From assembly GCA_020846135.1 (NCBI GenBank), contig JADLEK010000036.1, positions 1-64,000 on the forward strand: 64,000 bases of DNA, written 5' to 3'. The notes beneath the pieces were generated by a model. That model was not told the origin of the DNA, ran no database searches, and saw only the letters and a program-made list of their open reading frames with translations. Shown in pieces: positions 19,023 through 28,005 of the stretch. Both the position numbers and the translations under genes were made by a program. How positions within the stretch are numbered: position 1 is the first letter of the stretch; each line of letters starts with the position of its first letter. The DNA comes from Gammaproteobacteria bacterium (lineage in GTDB: Bacteria > Pseudomonadota > Gammaproteobacteria > Competibacterales > Competibacteraceae).

Positions 19023-19730
19023 TCATGGTCCGACTTCAACACGCTGATTACCGGTGACTGTCCCTTCAACCACCCGCTTTGACGCTTCATTGCGAACCCG
19101 CACCCGTTCGCCGATGCCGGCGTCGCTCAGGGCGATGCCGCTGGAGCTGATTTCCATGCCACCCCGGCGGATGATGATCGTGACGACAGCGCCCTGACGG
19201 ATGGCCGGGATGATCTTGACCATTTGCGGGGAAATCACCGCCCCAGCGGTCAGCGCCCGCCGTAATTGTTTGCCGATCAGGGATTCATCAGCCGTTTCAT
19301 AGCCGCCTGACAGCTGCGAAAGATCGCGCCGTTCCCGCCGCAAATCAGCAGCGGTCAGAATGGTTCCCCTGTCCAAGAAGCGGCCCGCCACCAGCACCTG
19401 ATCGAAGACCCGGACATTGGCGCGCTGATAAACCGTCCACGGCTGAGGCCCAGGGCAACGCACGCCGATGGAGGTATTACCGACTGTTTTTGCCCCGCCC
19501 GGCAGGAAGGCTTCCAGCGCCGCGCCGCATTTCGCCAGGCGCAAGCGTGGGTCGAGCGCGCCCAACTGGATTTGCGGCGGTTCAGCGCGGTTGCGGTGTT
19601 GCGCTGCCAGAAAGGCATAAACCTGTTGCTGAATCGTCTCCAGCGGCTGAATCGTTTCATCGGCCGGCGTCAGCGCCGCCAGTCCGAGCCATACCACTCC
19701 TGTTTTCAGCATCCAGCCGCCTGTCGCCAT
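19023..19730 (-). CDS. flgA: Flagellar P-ring assembly chaperone FlgA
   Basis: This roughly 235-aa periplasmic chaperone helps FlgI form the P ring. It has an N-terminal hydrophobic signal region, a short AFP-like N-terminal domain, and the C-terminal SAF domain (DRGTILTAADLRRERRDLSQL through RVRVRNEASKRVVEG). I chose the ATG at 19730 because GAGG lies 8 bases upstream; an ATG at 19712 is also possible. It is divergent from the flgB operon, as in many proteobacteria. No flgM or flgN follows within the window. Confidence 0.9.
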   Translation of the reverse strand: MATGGWMLKTGVVWLGLAALTPADETIQPLETIQQQVYAFLAAQHRNRAEPPQIQLGALDPRLRLAKCGAALEAFLPGGAKTVGNTSIGVRCPGPQPWTVYQRANVRVFDQVLVAGRFLDRGTILTAADLRRERRDLSQLSGGYETADESLIGKQLRRALTAGAVISPQMVKIIPAIRQGAVVTIIIRRGGMEISSSGIALSDAGIGERVRVRNEASKRVVEGTVTGNQRVEVGP

Positions 19731-19789
19731 CAGTTTTACCTCATTAAAAATTGGATCGTCCACCCCAAAATACCGCATTGCTGATTAAT

Positions 19790-19805
19790 CGGCACAGCCT
19801 TTGCT
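19790..19805 (+). promoter_or_regulatory. Probable sigma-54 (RpoN) promoter of the flg operon
   Basis: The sequence CGGCACAGCCTTTGCT matches the -24/-12 consensus TGGCACGNNNNTTGCA closely, with GG and GC separated by exactly 10 bases. It lies 99 bases before the flgB start. This fits the RpoN/FleQ scheme for class II flagellar genes known in Pseudomonas and Vibrio. The activator and its gene are not in this window. Confidence 0.75.
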
Positions 19806-19903
19806 TTTTAGTCATTCAACAGACCGGGCGCGTCAATTTTCTGACAACCTCCCGGGTGACAAAAATCCGTCAGCGCTGATCAGCAACCGCAGGAGTCGCA
19901 GCG

Positions 19904-20293
19904 ATGGCTATTAATTTTGACCGCGCCCTGAGCGTTCATACCCAAGCGCTCCAACTGCGCTCGCAGCGCACCGAAATTCTGGCGGCGAATCTGGCCAACG
20001 TGGACACGCCGAATTATCTGGCCCGCGACCTGGATTTCAAAGCCACCATGGCCAGTTTGCAGGGTCAGAGTAATCCGCTCCAGGCGACGCACGCCGTCCA
20101 TTTTCCGGCTCGCAGTCATACGCCCGGCGATTTGCTCTACCGGAGACCGACCCAGATGGCGATTGACGGCAATACGGTGGAAGAGGAACAGGAGAAGGCG
20201 GATTTTTCCGACAACGCCCTGCATTACCAGACCAGCTTGCGGCTGATGGGTAATCGGATTCAGGGCTTGCTCACTGCGATTCGGGGAGAATGA
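19904..20293 (+). CDS. flgB: Flagellar basal-body rod protein FlgB
   Basis: This 129-aa proximal rod protein has the N-terminal family motif ILAANLANVDTPNYLARDLDF and a C-terminal helical region (LRLMGNRIQGLLTAIRGE) that packs in the rod core. The length is normal. CAGGAG stands 8 bases before the ATG. It opens the flg operon, behind the sigma-54-type promoter, and its stop is followed 2 bases later by flgC. Confidence 0.95.
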   Translation: MAINFDRALSVHTQALQLRSQRTEILAANLANVDTPNYLARDLDFKATMASLQGQSNPLQATHAVHFPARSHTPGDLLYRRPTQMAIDGNTVEEEQEKADFSDNALHYQTSLRLMGNRIQGLLTAIRGE

Positions 20294-20295
20294 TC

Positions 20296-20700
20296 ATGTC
20301 GCTGTTTAGAGTTTTCGACATTTCCGGGTCGGCGCTGCACGCCCAAACGGTCCGTCTCAACGCCACCGCCAGCAATATGGCGAACGCCGAGAGCGCCAGC
20401 AGCAGCACCCAGTCCACTTATCGGGCGCGGCACCCGGTGTTTGCTACCCAGTTGGCCGCGGCGGATGAAGCAGCCGGAGTGGATGTTTTGGGCATCGTTG
20501 AGAGTCAGGAACCGCTGCGGCGCACCTATCGCCCTGAGCATCCGATGGCGGATCAGGATGGCTATATCAATATGCCCAACGTCAATCCGGTGGAAGAAAT
20601 GGCCAACATGATTTCCGCGTCGCGTTCCTATCAGAGCAACGTGGAAGTCATGAATACCTCCAAGCAGATGCTGATGCGCACTCTCGCTTTGGGCGAATAA
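20296..20700 (+). CDS. flgC: Flagellar basal-body rod protein FlgC
   Basis: This 134-aa rod protein starts MSLFRVFDISGSALHAQ, as is typical for FlgC, and ends with the conserved SRSYQSNVEVMNTSKQMLMRTL region. The ATG at 20296 fits the ribosome site GGGGAGA seven bases upstream better than the overlapping ATG at 20290. The middle has the usual NPV-EEMA segment. It lies directly after flgB and before flgD. Confidence 0.95.
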   Translation: MSLFRVFDISGSALHAQTVRLNATASNMANAESASSSTQSTYRARHPVFATQLAAADEAAGVDVLGIVESQEPLRRTYRPEHPMADQDGYINMPNVNPVEEMANMISASRSYQSNVEVMNTSKQMLMRTLALGE

Positions 20701-20724
20701 CTGCAACCTCATAAGGTAATCACC

Positions 20725-20997
20725 ATGACCGCGATCTCCAGTACCGGGAACAACGCCACGTTGTTTGCCGCTGACTCAACGCCCTCAACGACGACGGCCA
20801 AGAAAGGTAATGATGACTTGGATCAGGCTGATTTTCTGATGCTGATGACGACTCAGCTCAAGAATCAGGATCCGACCAAGCCGCTCGATGGTCAGCAGTT
20901 CATGGCGCAACTGGCGCAATTCAGCACCCTGAACGGGATTATGGATATGAAAGCGTCTCTGGATAGCCTGGTAACCTTGCTCACTCCCAAAGAGTAG
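20725..20997 (+). CDS. flgD: Hook-assembly cap protein FlgD, unusually short
   Basis: This gene encodes only 90 residues. The recognised N-terminal FlgD region is present: DQADFLMLMTTQLKNQDPTKPLDGQQFMAQLAQFST. The usual C-terminal half (tudor-like and Ig-like FLG domains, bringing most FlgD proteins above 200 aa) is absent, and only 112 bases separate the stop from flgE. Those bases hold no recognisable FlgD remainder in any frame. A ribosome site (AAGG) precedes the ATG. It may be a functional minimal cap or a degraded gene whose loss is compensated elsewhere. Confidence 0.9.
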   Translation: MTAISSTGNNATLFAADSTPSTTTAKKGNDDLDQADFLMLMTTQLKNQDPTKPLDGQQFMAQLAQFSTLNGIMDMKASLDSLVTLLTPKE

Positions 20998-21109
20998 TTG
21001 TCATTGCCGTCGCTTTGCCAATGACGTCTTAAATGATCATTGTTCAATCATTGCTGGTGGCTAAAAGCCCTGGCGTTTACTGAATCAAAATCCATGAGGA
21101 GATTAACCC

Positions 21110-22660
21110 ATGTCGTTCCGTACTGCTCTTACCGGATTGAATGCCGCCAGCGCCGATCTGGGCGTCATCAGCAATAATATCGCCAATAACAACACTACGG
21201 CATTTAAGATGTCCCGTGCAGAATTTGGCGACATTTACTCCCTCAGTGATTTGGGAACTTCAACTCGCCGCAGCATCGGCACCGGCGTTAAACTGAATGC
21301 GGTTACCCAGATTTTCAAACAGGGTAACCTTGAAACAACCGGCAATCCCCTGGATTTGGCGATTGATGGCGAGGGTTTTTTTGAAGTGAAACAAGTGGCA
21401 TCCGGTGCTGTGAAGAACGCGGAAGGCCAGTTGATTTATAGCCGTGCTGGTGGTTTTACTATCGATAACCAGGGTTTTATTGTCAACTCGCGCAGCGAGA
21501 GATTACAGGGGTTCGGGACAAAGGAAATCAATGGCGAAATTAGTATTGATATCGGTAAGCCATCTGATTTGCAGACTGATCTTAGTCAAAACACTCCCAA
21601 AGAGACAACAATAGGGTCATTCGGCCTTAATCTTAATGCAAGTTTATCACTGCCGGAAGTACCCATAGATGAGTTCAACGTCAACGATATTCGTTCCTAC
21701 GGCTTTGTTTCGGCAATGCCCATCTATGACAGTTTAGGCAGTAGCTACAGTGCGACTGTCTATTTTGCCAAAGCGACCCTTCCGTCGATTAGTGATTCGA
21801 CTGTTGCTCCTCCCGTTGTCGGTGTTGCTCCCGAGGGTACTACTTCTGCCTGGTATACCTACTTCACGGTAGATGGCAAGAATCTGGACGGCACTGATTT
21901 ACCGACTTCCGGAGCTATGGTGCCATCCGCTATGTTGTTTTTTGATACTACTGGCAACATGATTGGTACTGCACAGGGCAGTATTCCTGCCGCGAGTGCT
22001 GGTCCTGCTGTCATTGACGACACCGTTGCCGGGCAAAGAACCGTCACTGTTCAGACGATCCCTGCTGACCCGAGTGTCCCGACCCCAGCCACCTTCAGCA
22101 CCACTACATTCACGAACTCTAACTCCACATCGGTCGTGTTGAGGAATATCAGGCCTACCAAGCCGGACCCTGATCCTAGTGGACTCCGCGCTGCTAACGA
22201 TCCTATCAACGGCGCCAATGGTGGCGTCATCATTAAATTCGACCAGACCACTCAATTCGGTGGTTCCTCCAGCACTAATACCGTTACCCAAGATGGTTTT
22301 TCTACCGGACGGTTAGTGGGCGTCGATATTGGTGAAGATGGCACGATCAGTGGCCGCTACAGCAATGGTCAAGCTAAAATTTTTGGGCAGGTATTCTTAT
22401 CCAATTTCCTGAGTACCTCGGGACTCAGCCCGATTGGCGACACCAGTTGGGCGCAAACCTCTGCTTCGGGATCAGTGGTTAGAAACCCACCCGGCACCAG
22501 CAATGTAGGCTTGGTGCGAGCCGGCGCATTAGAATTATCCAATGTCGAACTTTCCGAGCAACTGGTGAAAATGATCAGCGCTCAGCGTAATTTCCAGGCC
22601 AATGCGCAGGTGGTTAGCACGTCCGATCAGATGACCCAAACGCTGCTGAACATGCGCTAA
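21110..22660 (+). CDS. flgE: Flagellar hook protein FlgE
   Basis: This 516-aa hook subunit has the conserved N-terminus (FRTALTGLNAASADLGVISNNIANNNTTAFK) and C-terminus (VELSEQLVKMISAQRNFQANAQVVSTSDQM) that form the coiled-coil D0 core. A variable middle of about 350 residues, rich in Ser, Thr and Pro, makes the outer domains. GAGGAG stands before the ATG. It follows the short flgD by 112 bases and precedes an extra short hook-type gene. Confidence 0.95.
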   Translation: MSFRTALTGLNAASADLGVISNNIANNNTTAFKMSRAEFGDIYSLSDLGTSTRRSIGTGVKLNAVTQIFKQGNLETTGNPLDLAIDGEGFFEVKQVASGAVKNAEGQLIYSRAGGFTIDNQGFIVNSRSERLQGFGTKEINGEISIDIGKPSDLQTDLSQNTPKETTIGSFGLNLNASLSLPEVPIDEFNVNDIRSYGFVSAMPIYDSLGSSYSATVYFAKATLPSISDSTVAPPVVGVAPEGTTSAWYTYFTVDGKNLDGTDLPTSGAMVPSAMLFFDTTGNMIGTAQGSIPAASAGPAVIDDTVAGQRTVTVQTIPADPSVPTPATFSTTTFTNSNSTSVVLRNIRPTKPDPDPSGLRAANDPINGANGGVIIKFDQTTQFGGSSSTNTVTQDGFSTGRLVGVDIGEDGTISGRYSNGQAKIFGQVFLSNFLSTSGLSPIGDTSWAQTSASGSVVRNPPGTSNVGLVRAGALELSNVELSEQLVKMISAQRNFQANAQVVSTSDQMTQTLLNMR

Positions 22661-22746
22661 TCGCAAGGTCATGACTGAAAAGCCATGATTCAGCAGCATT
22701 GCAGTTTTAAGCGTGATCCGGGAACTCCGGCAAAGAGGATTAGACC

Positions 22747-23511
22747 ATGTCCATGAGCATCGGTTTGGCGGGCGTTAACGCCGCTACCAATGATTTAAAT
22801 ACCACCGCCAACAATATTGCCAATGTCAGCACCTATGGCTTCAAATATTCCCGGGCGGAATTTGGTGACCTAGTCAATGGTGGTTGTGGCGCTGGTGCCG
22901 GTATTGGCGTGTATACCCAAGATGTTAATCAATTGTTCGGGCAGGGCGGTATTACTACCACTGATAACGCACTGGACTTTGCGATTACTGGCTGTGGGTT
23001 CTTCCAAGTAAAGGATCTGACTGATAGTGGAACTTACTACACTCGCAATGGCAGTTTCCATGTTGATAAAGATGGATTCATCGTCAACAACCTGGGCCAG
23101 CAACTGATGGGCGGAGACGATGGGACTACGCCACTACAGTTCCCTGCTGACCAGCTCCCCGTGGCTAATATCACCTTGGGCAAAGACGGGACTATCACTG
23201 CTAAAGGTAAAGACGGCGCTGATGTTTCCATTGAGGCCAAGTTGACGCTAGCCAATTTCCCAAGTGTGTCTGGTCTTCAACCGGCTGGCGACACCAACTG
23301 GATCGCAACGCCTGCTGCGGGTACTGTGGTTATCGGCGCACCTGGCACCGGCAACCTCGGTAATGTCATGAATGGCGCTCTGGAGTCCTCCAATGTCAAT
23401 CTCACCGGGCAATTGGTCAATATGATCATTGCCCAGCGCAATTTTGGCGCGAACGCCAAAACGATTACCGCCAATAGCGAAATGGCGCAAACCATCATCG
23501 CAATTCGCTAA
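22747..23511 (+). CDS. Extra short FlgE-like hook/basal-body protein
   Basis: This 254-aa protein has the flagellar axial signatures at both ends: ANNIANVSTYGFKYSRAEFGDL near the start and SSNVNLTGQLVNMIIAQRNF near the end. The layout matches FlgE without its outer domains and is close in length to FlgF or FlgG, but both of those follow separately. A run of Gly with Cys (NGGCGAGAG) and a Cys in AITGCGFF replace residues that are usually Gly or Arg there. An AGAGGA site precedes the ATG. It probably forms part of the rod-hook axis, but its exact place is unknown. Confidence 0.88.
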   Translation: MSMSIGLAGVNAATNDLNTTANNIANVSTYGFKYSRAEFGDLVNGGCGAGAGIGVYTQDVNQLFGQGGITTTDNALDFAITGCGFFQVKDLTDSGTYYTRNGSFHVDKDGFIVNNLGQQLMGGDDGTTPLQFPADQLPVANITLGKDGTITAKGKDGADVSIEAKLTLANFPSVSGLQPAGDTNWIATPAAGTVVIGAPGTGNLGNVMNGALESSNVNLTGQLVNMIIAQRNFGANAKTITANSEMAQTIIAIR

Positions 23512-23529
23512 ACCCAGGGCATTTGAATC

Positions 23530-24270
23530 ATGGACCGCCTGCTGTATGTCGCAATGACTGGCGCCCATCAAACCCTGCGGGCGCAGGCCATCGTCAGCCA
23601 CAATCTGGCCAATGCCAACACCAATGGCTTTCGGCAAGACCTGGCCGACTTCCGCAGCATGCCTGTCTTTGGCGAAGGATTGCCGACCCGCGTTTACTCC
23701 ATGGCCGAACGGACCGGCACCGATTTACGGCTTGGCCGGGTGATGACCACCGGTCGGGATTTGGATGTTGCGGTCCAGGGTGAGGGCTGGCTGACCGTGC
23801 AGGCTCCCGATAGCACCGTCGCCTACACCCGGGCGGGCGATTTGCAACTGGATGCCAATGGGCTGCTGACTACGGCTGATGGCAATCCCGTGCTGGGCAG
23901 CGCTGGCCCGATTTCCATCCCGCCGGCTGAAAAAATCGAAATCGGCGCTGACGGCGCTATCTCCATCCGCCCACTCGGCGAAACCTCGAGCAACCTGGTG
24001 GAAGTGGATCGCCTCCAACTGGTCAAACTGCCTGAAAACAACATTTACAAGGACGCCAATGGCCTGATGCGCACCAACGATGGCCAGCCAGCTCCACTGG
24101 ATGCGTCGGTGCGGGTGGTGGGCGGCGCACTGGAAAGCAGCAACGTCAATCCTGCCGAGGCGCTGGTCAGCATGATCGAATCAGCCCGCCGCTTTGAAAT
24201 ACAAGTCAAGATGATGAAAACCGCAGAAGAGACTTCCAACGCGACTAATCAATTACTGCGTCTGGAATAG
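23530..24270 (+). CDS. flgF: Flagellar basal-body rod protein FlgF
   Basis: This 246-aa proximal rod protein begins MDRLLYVAMTGAHQTLRAQ, typical of FlgF, with SHNLANANTNGFR as the axial motif and SSNVNPAEALVSMIESARRFEIQVKMM at the C-terminus. The length is usual. It begins 18 bases after the extra hook-type gene and is followed 12 bases later by flgG, clearly in one operon. No oddity was seen. Confidence 0.93.
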   Translation: MDRLLYVAMTGAHQTLRAQAIVSHNLANANTNGFRQDLADFRSMPVFGEGLPTRVYSMAERTGTDLRLGRVMTTGRDLDVAVQGEGWLTVQAPDSTVAYTRAGDLQLDANGLLTTADGNPVLGSAGPISIPPAEKIEIGADGAISIRPLGETSSNLVEVDRLQLVKLPENNIYKDANGLMRTNDGQPAPLDASVRVVGGALESSNVNPAEALVSMIESARRFEIQVKMMKTAEETSNATNQLLRLE

Positions 24271-24282
24271 GAGTAAACCGCC

Positions 24283-25068
24283 ATGACTTCCGCACTCTGG
24301 ATTGCCAAAACCGGCCTCGACGCCCAACAGACCCGCATGTCGGTCATTACCAACAACCTGGCCAACGTCAGCACCACCGGTTTCAAGCGCGGGCGGGCGC
24401 AGTTCGAGGATTTGATGTATCAGAACGTGCGCCAGACCGGCGGCCAGAGTTCGCAGAACACCACTTTGCCCTCAGGATTGATGCTGGGAACCGGGGTGCG
24501 CAACGTCTCCACCGCCAAGGTTTTCACCCAGGGGAATATTATCCAGACCGGCAACAATCTGGATCTGGCCATCAATGGCCGGGGCTTTTTCCAGATTCTG
24601 ATGCCCGACGGCAGCACCGCCTACACCCGTGATGGCGCGTTCCAGGTGAATTCCGAGGGTCAGGTGGTCACCTCCAACGGCTACTTGCTGCAACCTGAAA
24701 TCACTGTTCCCGCCAATACCCAGAGCATCACCATTGGCCGGGACGGCACGATCAGCGCCCAGACTGCCGGACAGGCCGCAGCGCAACAGATCGGCACTCT
24801 CCAGCTTGCTGACTTCATCAACCCCGCCGGATTGCAGCCCATCGGTCAAAACCTGTTTATGGAATCGACTGCCAGCGGCGCGCCGCAAGCCGGCAATCCC
24901 GATGCCAATGGTCTTGGCTCCATCATGCAATGTGCGCTGGAGACCTCCAACGTCAATGTGGTGCAGGAAATGGTGGACATGATCGAAACCCAGCGCGCCT
25001 ACGAAATGAATTCCAAAGCGATTGCCGCTACCGATCAAATGTTGCAGTACCTTAATAACAACGTATAG
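24283..25068 (+). CDS. flgG: Flagellar distal rod protein FlgG
   Basis: This 261-aa distal rod subunit starts [18 protein letters not shown] and contains the FlgG-specific segment [20 protein letters not shown]. That segment, absent in FlgE, stiffens the rod. The C-terminus [28 protein letters not shown] is highly conserved. AGGAG lies 8 bases upstream of the ATG. Length and motifs are entirely normal. Confidence 0.96.
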   Translation: MTSALWIAKTGLDAQQTRMSVITNNLANVSTTGFKRGRAQFEDLMYQNVRQTGGQSSQNTTLPSGLMLGTGVRNVSTAKVFTQGNIIQTGNNLDLAINGRGFFQILMPDGSTAYTRDGAFQVNSEGQVVTSNGYLLQPEITVPANTQSITIGRDGTISAQTAGQAAAQQIGTLQLADFINPAGLQPIGQNLFMESTASGAPQAGNPDANGLGSIMQCALETSNVNVVQEMVDMIETQRAYEMNSKAIAATDQMLQYLNNNV

Positions 25069-25077
25069 GTCGTCGCC

Positions 25078-25770
25078 ATGAACCGGATTGCCGCATTGGC
25101 CGTGATTCTTCTGCTATCGGGATGCAGCGGGTTGGCCCCGCAATATGACTTCAAACCGGTCACCCCGAAAGTGATGACGCTGAACGATCCCGCGGATCCT
25201 GGCCCGCGCAGTTCCGGCGCGATCTATCAGGCGGGCAACGATATGCGGCTGTTTGAGGATCGCACCGCCCGCCGGGTTGGCGACACGGTGGTGATCCGCC
25301 TGGTTGAAAATACCCAGGCCAGCAAATCCGCCAGCACCAGCGCCGACAAAAACAGCGACATTGATCTCGCAAACCCGATTATTTTTGGCGCATCCTTCGG
25401 AAATCCGGCGCTCGCCGCGGTTAAAAACGACTACGCCACCACCATCTCCGGCGAACGCAAACTCAGCGGCGAAGGGGCCAGCGATCAGAGCAACAGCCTG
25501 ACTGGCGATGTGTCCGCCGTGGTGGTTGGCGTCTATCCCAATGGCAACATGGCGATCCGCGGCGAAAAGATGCTGACCCTGAATCAAGGCGAAGAAGTCG
25601 TGCAAATCTCCGGCGTGATCCGTCCGGAAGATATTTCTTCCAACAACATCATTACCTCCAACCGGGTCGTCGACGCCAAAATTACCTATGCAGGCAATGG
25701 CGTACTGGCCGACGCCAATACCGCCGGCTGGCTGAGCCGCTTTTTCCTCAGTCCGTTGTGGCCGTTCTGA
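25078..25770 (+). CDS. flgH: Flagellar L-ring lipoprotein FlgH
   Basis: This 230-aa outer-membrane ring protein has a lipoprotein signal with lipobox LLSGCSG, so the mature protein should be lipid-anchored at Cys16. The family motifs GAIYQAGNDMRLFEDRTARRVGDTV and SNNIITSNRVVDAKITYAGNG are present. It begins 9 bases after flgG. The gap to flgI (283 bases) is much larger than elsewhere in the operon and holds a palindromic repeat element. Confidence 0.95.
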   Translation: MNRIAALAVILLLSGCSGLAPQYDFKPVTPKVMTLNDPADPGPRSSGAIYQAGNDMRLFEDRTARRVGDTVVIRLVENTQASKSASTSADKNSDIDLANPIIFGASFGNPALAAVKNDYATTISGERKLSGEGASDQSNSLTGDVSAVVVGVYPNGNMAIRGEKMLTLNQGEEVVQISGVIRPEDISSNNIITSNRVVDAKITYAGNGVLADANTAGWLSRFFLSPLWPF

Positions 25771-25884
25771 GCGACGGCACAAAAACTGCTTAACTCATGT
25801 AGAAACCTGTTCGCGAGTGAGAATCCGTCAAAATCGCCTGCAAGCGGGTGCTTACATAACCAGGCTTATTCGCTTTGATCGCTC

Positions 25885-25955
25885 CGTCATTCCGGGTAAG
25901 CGGGAATCCAGGCGCTCTCTGAAAACACTGGATACCCGCATTCGCGGGTATGACG
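25885..25955. repeat. Palindromic element of the CGTCAT(A/T)CCCGC family between flgH and flgI
   Basis: A left half beginning CGTCATTCCGGG...CGGGAATCCAG and a right half CTGGATACCCGC...GCGGGTATGACG form an imperfect hairpin-in-hairpin of about 70 bases. The same structure occurs at 49282-49351, and its core arm at 8147-8172. It splits the flg operon and could weaken or end transcription before flgI. Confidence 0.85.
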
Positions 25956-26053
25956 ACATAAGGCAGATCAGTGAATATCCTGATCACGAAGCTATCATTC
26001 CTTCCGCTCCCGGATGAGGGACGCTTCTGAACCCGTTTACCGAGGTTAAGTCC

Positions 26054-27151
26054 ATGTTCCGCCACACTCTGCTGATTTTGTTGCTTGCGCTGGCGACGCC
26101 GAGCGCCTGGGCCGAACGCATCAAGGATTTGGCCAATATCGCCGGCGTTCGTAACAACCAGCTTGTCGGTTATGGCCTGGTGGTCGGTTTAACTGGCACC
26201 GGCGATCAAACCACGCAGACGCCCTTCACCGTCAAGAGCCTGAAAAGCATGTTATCCAACCTCGGCGTCACCATTCCGCCGGAGGTCAATTTGCAACTGA
26301 AAAACGTCGCCGCGGTGACTATCCAGGCGGATCTGCCGCCCTTCGCCAAGCCGGGTCAAACCATTGACATCACCGTCGCCTCGATTGGCAATGCTAAAAG
26401 CCTGCGGGGGGGCAGTCTGCTGATGACGCCGCTCAAGGGCGCTGACGGTGCGGTCTATGCCATGGCGCAGGGCAACGTGGTAGTTGGCGGACTCGGCGCT
26501 GAAGCCGGCGGATCGAAAATCATCGTCAACGTCCCCAGCGCCGGGCGCATTCCCAATGGCGCCACGGTAGAGCGTCAAGTTGCTGACAGTTTTGGCAACA
26601 ACGGACCCATCGTCCTGAACCTGCGCCAGGCCGATTTTACGACCGCGGAACGGGTCGTCGAAGCCATTAACAAAACCTTTGGCGGCGATGTCGCCCAGGC
26701 GGTAGATGCCTCCTCGATTCAGGTGCGTGGACCCACCGAGCGCAGTCAGCGGGTCAGCCTGATCGCCGTGCTGGAAAATATCGAAGTGGTGCCGGGACAG
26801 GGCGCCGCGCGGGTAATCGTCAACTCCCGCACCGGCACTGTGGTGATCGGCCAGAATGTGCAGGTCGGTCCAGCGGCGGTTTCTCACGGCAATCTGACTG
26901 TGACTATTACCTCGAATCCCATCGTCAGCCAGCCCGCGCCGTTTTCGGGCGGACAAACCGTGGTGGTTCCGAATGCCGACATCAGCGTCAATCAGGAAAA
27001 GAAACCGATGTTCCTGTTCAATCCCGGCACTGCGCTGGATGACATCGTCCGGGCAGTGAACCAGGTCGGCGCTTCTCCCAGCGATCTAGTCGCTATTCTG
27101 GAAGCGCTCAAGGCTGCCGGCGCGCTTAAAGCCGAACTGATTGTGATTTGA
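26054..27151 (+). CDS. flgI: Flagellar P-ring protein FlgI
   Basis: This 365-aa periplasmic ring subunit has a signal peptide ([15 protein letters not shown], cut before ERIKDL). The family motifs [35 protein letters not shown] and [29 protein letters not shown] are all present. GAGGTTAAGTCC precedes the ATG. The length is normal. Translation starts after the palindromic element in the long flgH-flgI gap, so it may have its own promoter, though none is clear. Confidence 0.96.
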   Translation: MFRHTLLILLLALATPSAWAERIKDLANIAGVRNNQLVGYGLVVGLTGTGDQTTQTPFTVKSLKSMLSNLGVTIPPEVNLQLKNVAAVTIQADLPPFAKPGQTIDITVASIGNAKSLRGGSLLMTPLKGADGAVYAMAQGNVVVGGLGAEAGGSKIIVNVPSAGRIPNGATVERQVADSFGNNGPIVLNLRQADFTTAERVVEAINKTFGGDVAQAVDASSIQVRGPTERSQRVSLIAVLENIEVVPGQGAARVIVNSRTGTVVIGQNVQVGPAAVSHGNLTVTITSNPIVSQPAPFSGGQTVVVPNADISVNQEKKPMFLFNPGTALDDIVRAVNQVGASPSDLVAILEALKAAGALKAELIVI

Positions 27152-27166
27152 TTCGGGTGATTTGAC

Positions 27167-27994
27167 ATGAATGCGCTCTCCTGGAAATCGCTGTCGCTGC
27201 TGGTCATCACCCTGCTGGTCGCTCTCGGGCTACAGGCGGGATCGATCAAAATGATGATCAACCTGGGTCGGTCATCCGAACCGGCCATCGCAGCGGAGAC
27301 TCGCGCCACTCCGGCCAAACCCTCATTGCCGGCGCCAGTCCTCGAACCCGGCCCGCCACCGGCGTCTTTGCCCGCAGAACAGCCCAGCGCCAGCCCCGTA
27401 CCGACAGCGCGTGAACCGAATCCCGAAGCGCTGCTGGCCGATCCGCCGCCTCCGGCCTCAACGCCGAAACCGGCTGCGCCGCCTCAGCCGCCCAATCCCG
27501 AAGCCCGACAACTTCCCGTCACTGCACCGCCGCCAACTCCAGCGGTTGCCCCAAATCCGTCGCTAGCGACTCCATCGGCGGAAGCCCCTTCACCGCCGGC
27601 AGCCAGTAATCCCGCGCTGGTCGTCGCTGCTGCGCCAACAACATCGGCAGCCCCCCCGATTGCGCCGGCGCCAGAGGAGAATCCTGAGCCGGTCGCCAAC
27701 AGCTTTAAGGAAGCCGCCTGGCTGAAAGCGCGCGATCCCCGGCGCTACACGGTACAGATTTACAGCGGCAAGGATCTGAATAAGCTCAAAGAGATTGCGG
27801 CAGCGATCGGAGTCACCGATCCGGTAGCCTATTTCACCACGACCAGTCGCTCTGGCCCTTGGTACTCGCTGGTCGTTGGCGATTACGCTGATTCCGCCGC
27901 TGCCCAAGCCGCTGCCGCCAAAGTAACCGCCCGGTCGCCAGCGATCAAACCCTGGGTCCGCCGCTTTGACGAAGTTCAGGCCAAGCTGCGCTAG
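27167..27994 (+). CDS. SPOR-domain protein with membrane anchor and Pro/Ala-rich linker
   Basis: This 275-aa protein has an N-terminal transmembrane segment (about residues 5-25). A Pro/Ala-rich linker of about 130 residues follows, and then a C-terminal SPOR-like domain with YTVQIYSGKDLNKL and WYSLVVGDYADSAAAQAA. SPOR domains bind denuded glycan strands of peptidoglycan, usually at division sites. Here the gene lies between flgI and flgJ, 15 bases after the former and 11 before the latter. That suggests a link with peptidoglycan passage of the flagellar rod. This role is inferred from context only. Confidence 0.82.
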   Translation: MNALSWKSLSLLVITLLVALGLQAGSIKMMINLGRSSEPAIAAETRATPAKPSLPAPVLEPGPPPASLPAEQPSASPVPTAREPNPEALLADPPPPASTPKPAAPPQPPNPEARQLPVTAPPPTPAVAPNPSLATPSAEAPSPPAASNPALVVAAAPTTSAAPPIAPAPEENPEPVANSFKEAAWLKARDPRRYTVQIYSGKDLNKLKEIAAAIGVTDPVAYFTTTSRSGPWYSLVVGDYADSAAAQAAAAKVTARSPAIKPWVRRFDEVQAKLR

Positions 27995-28005
27995 GACCTG
28001 CCGCC

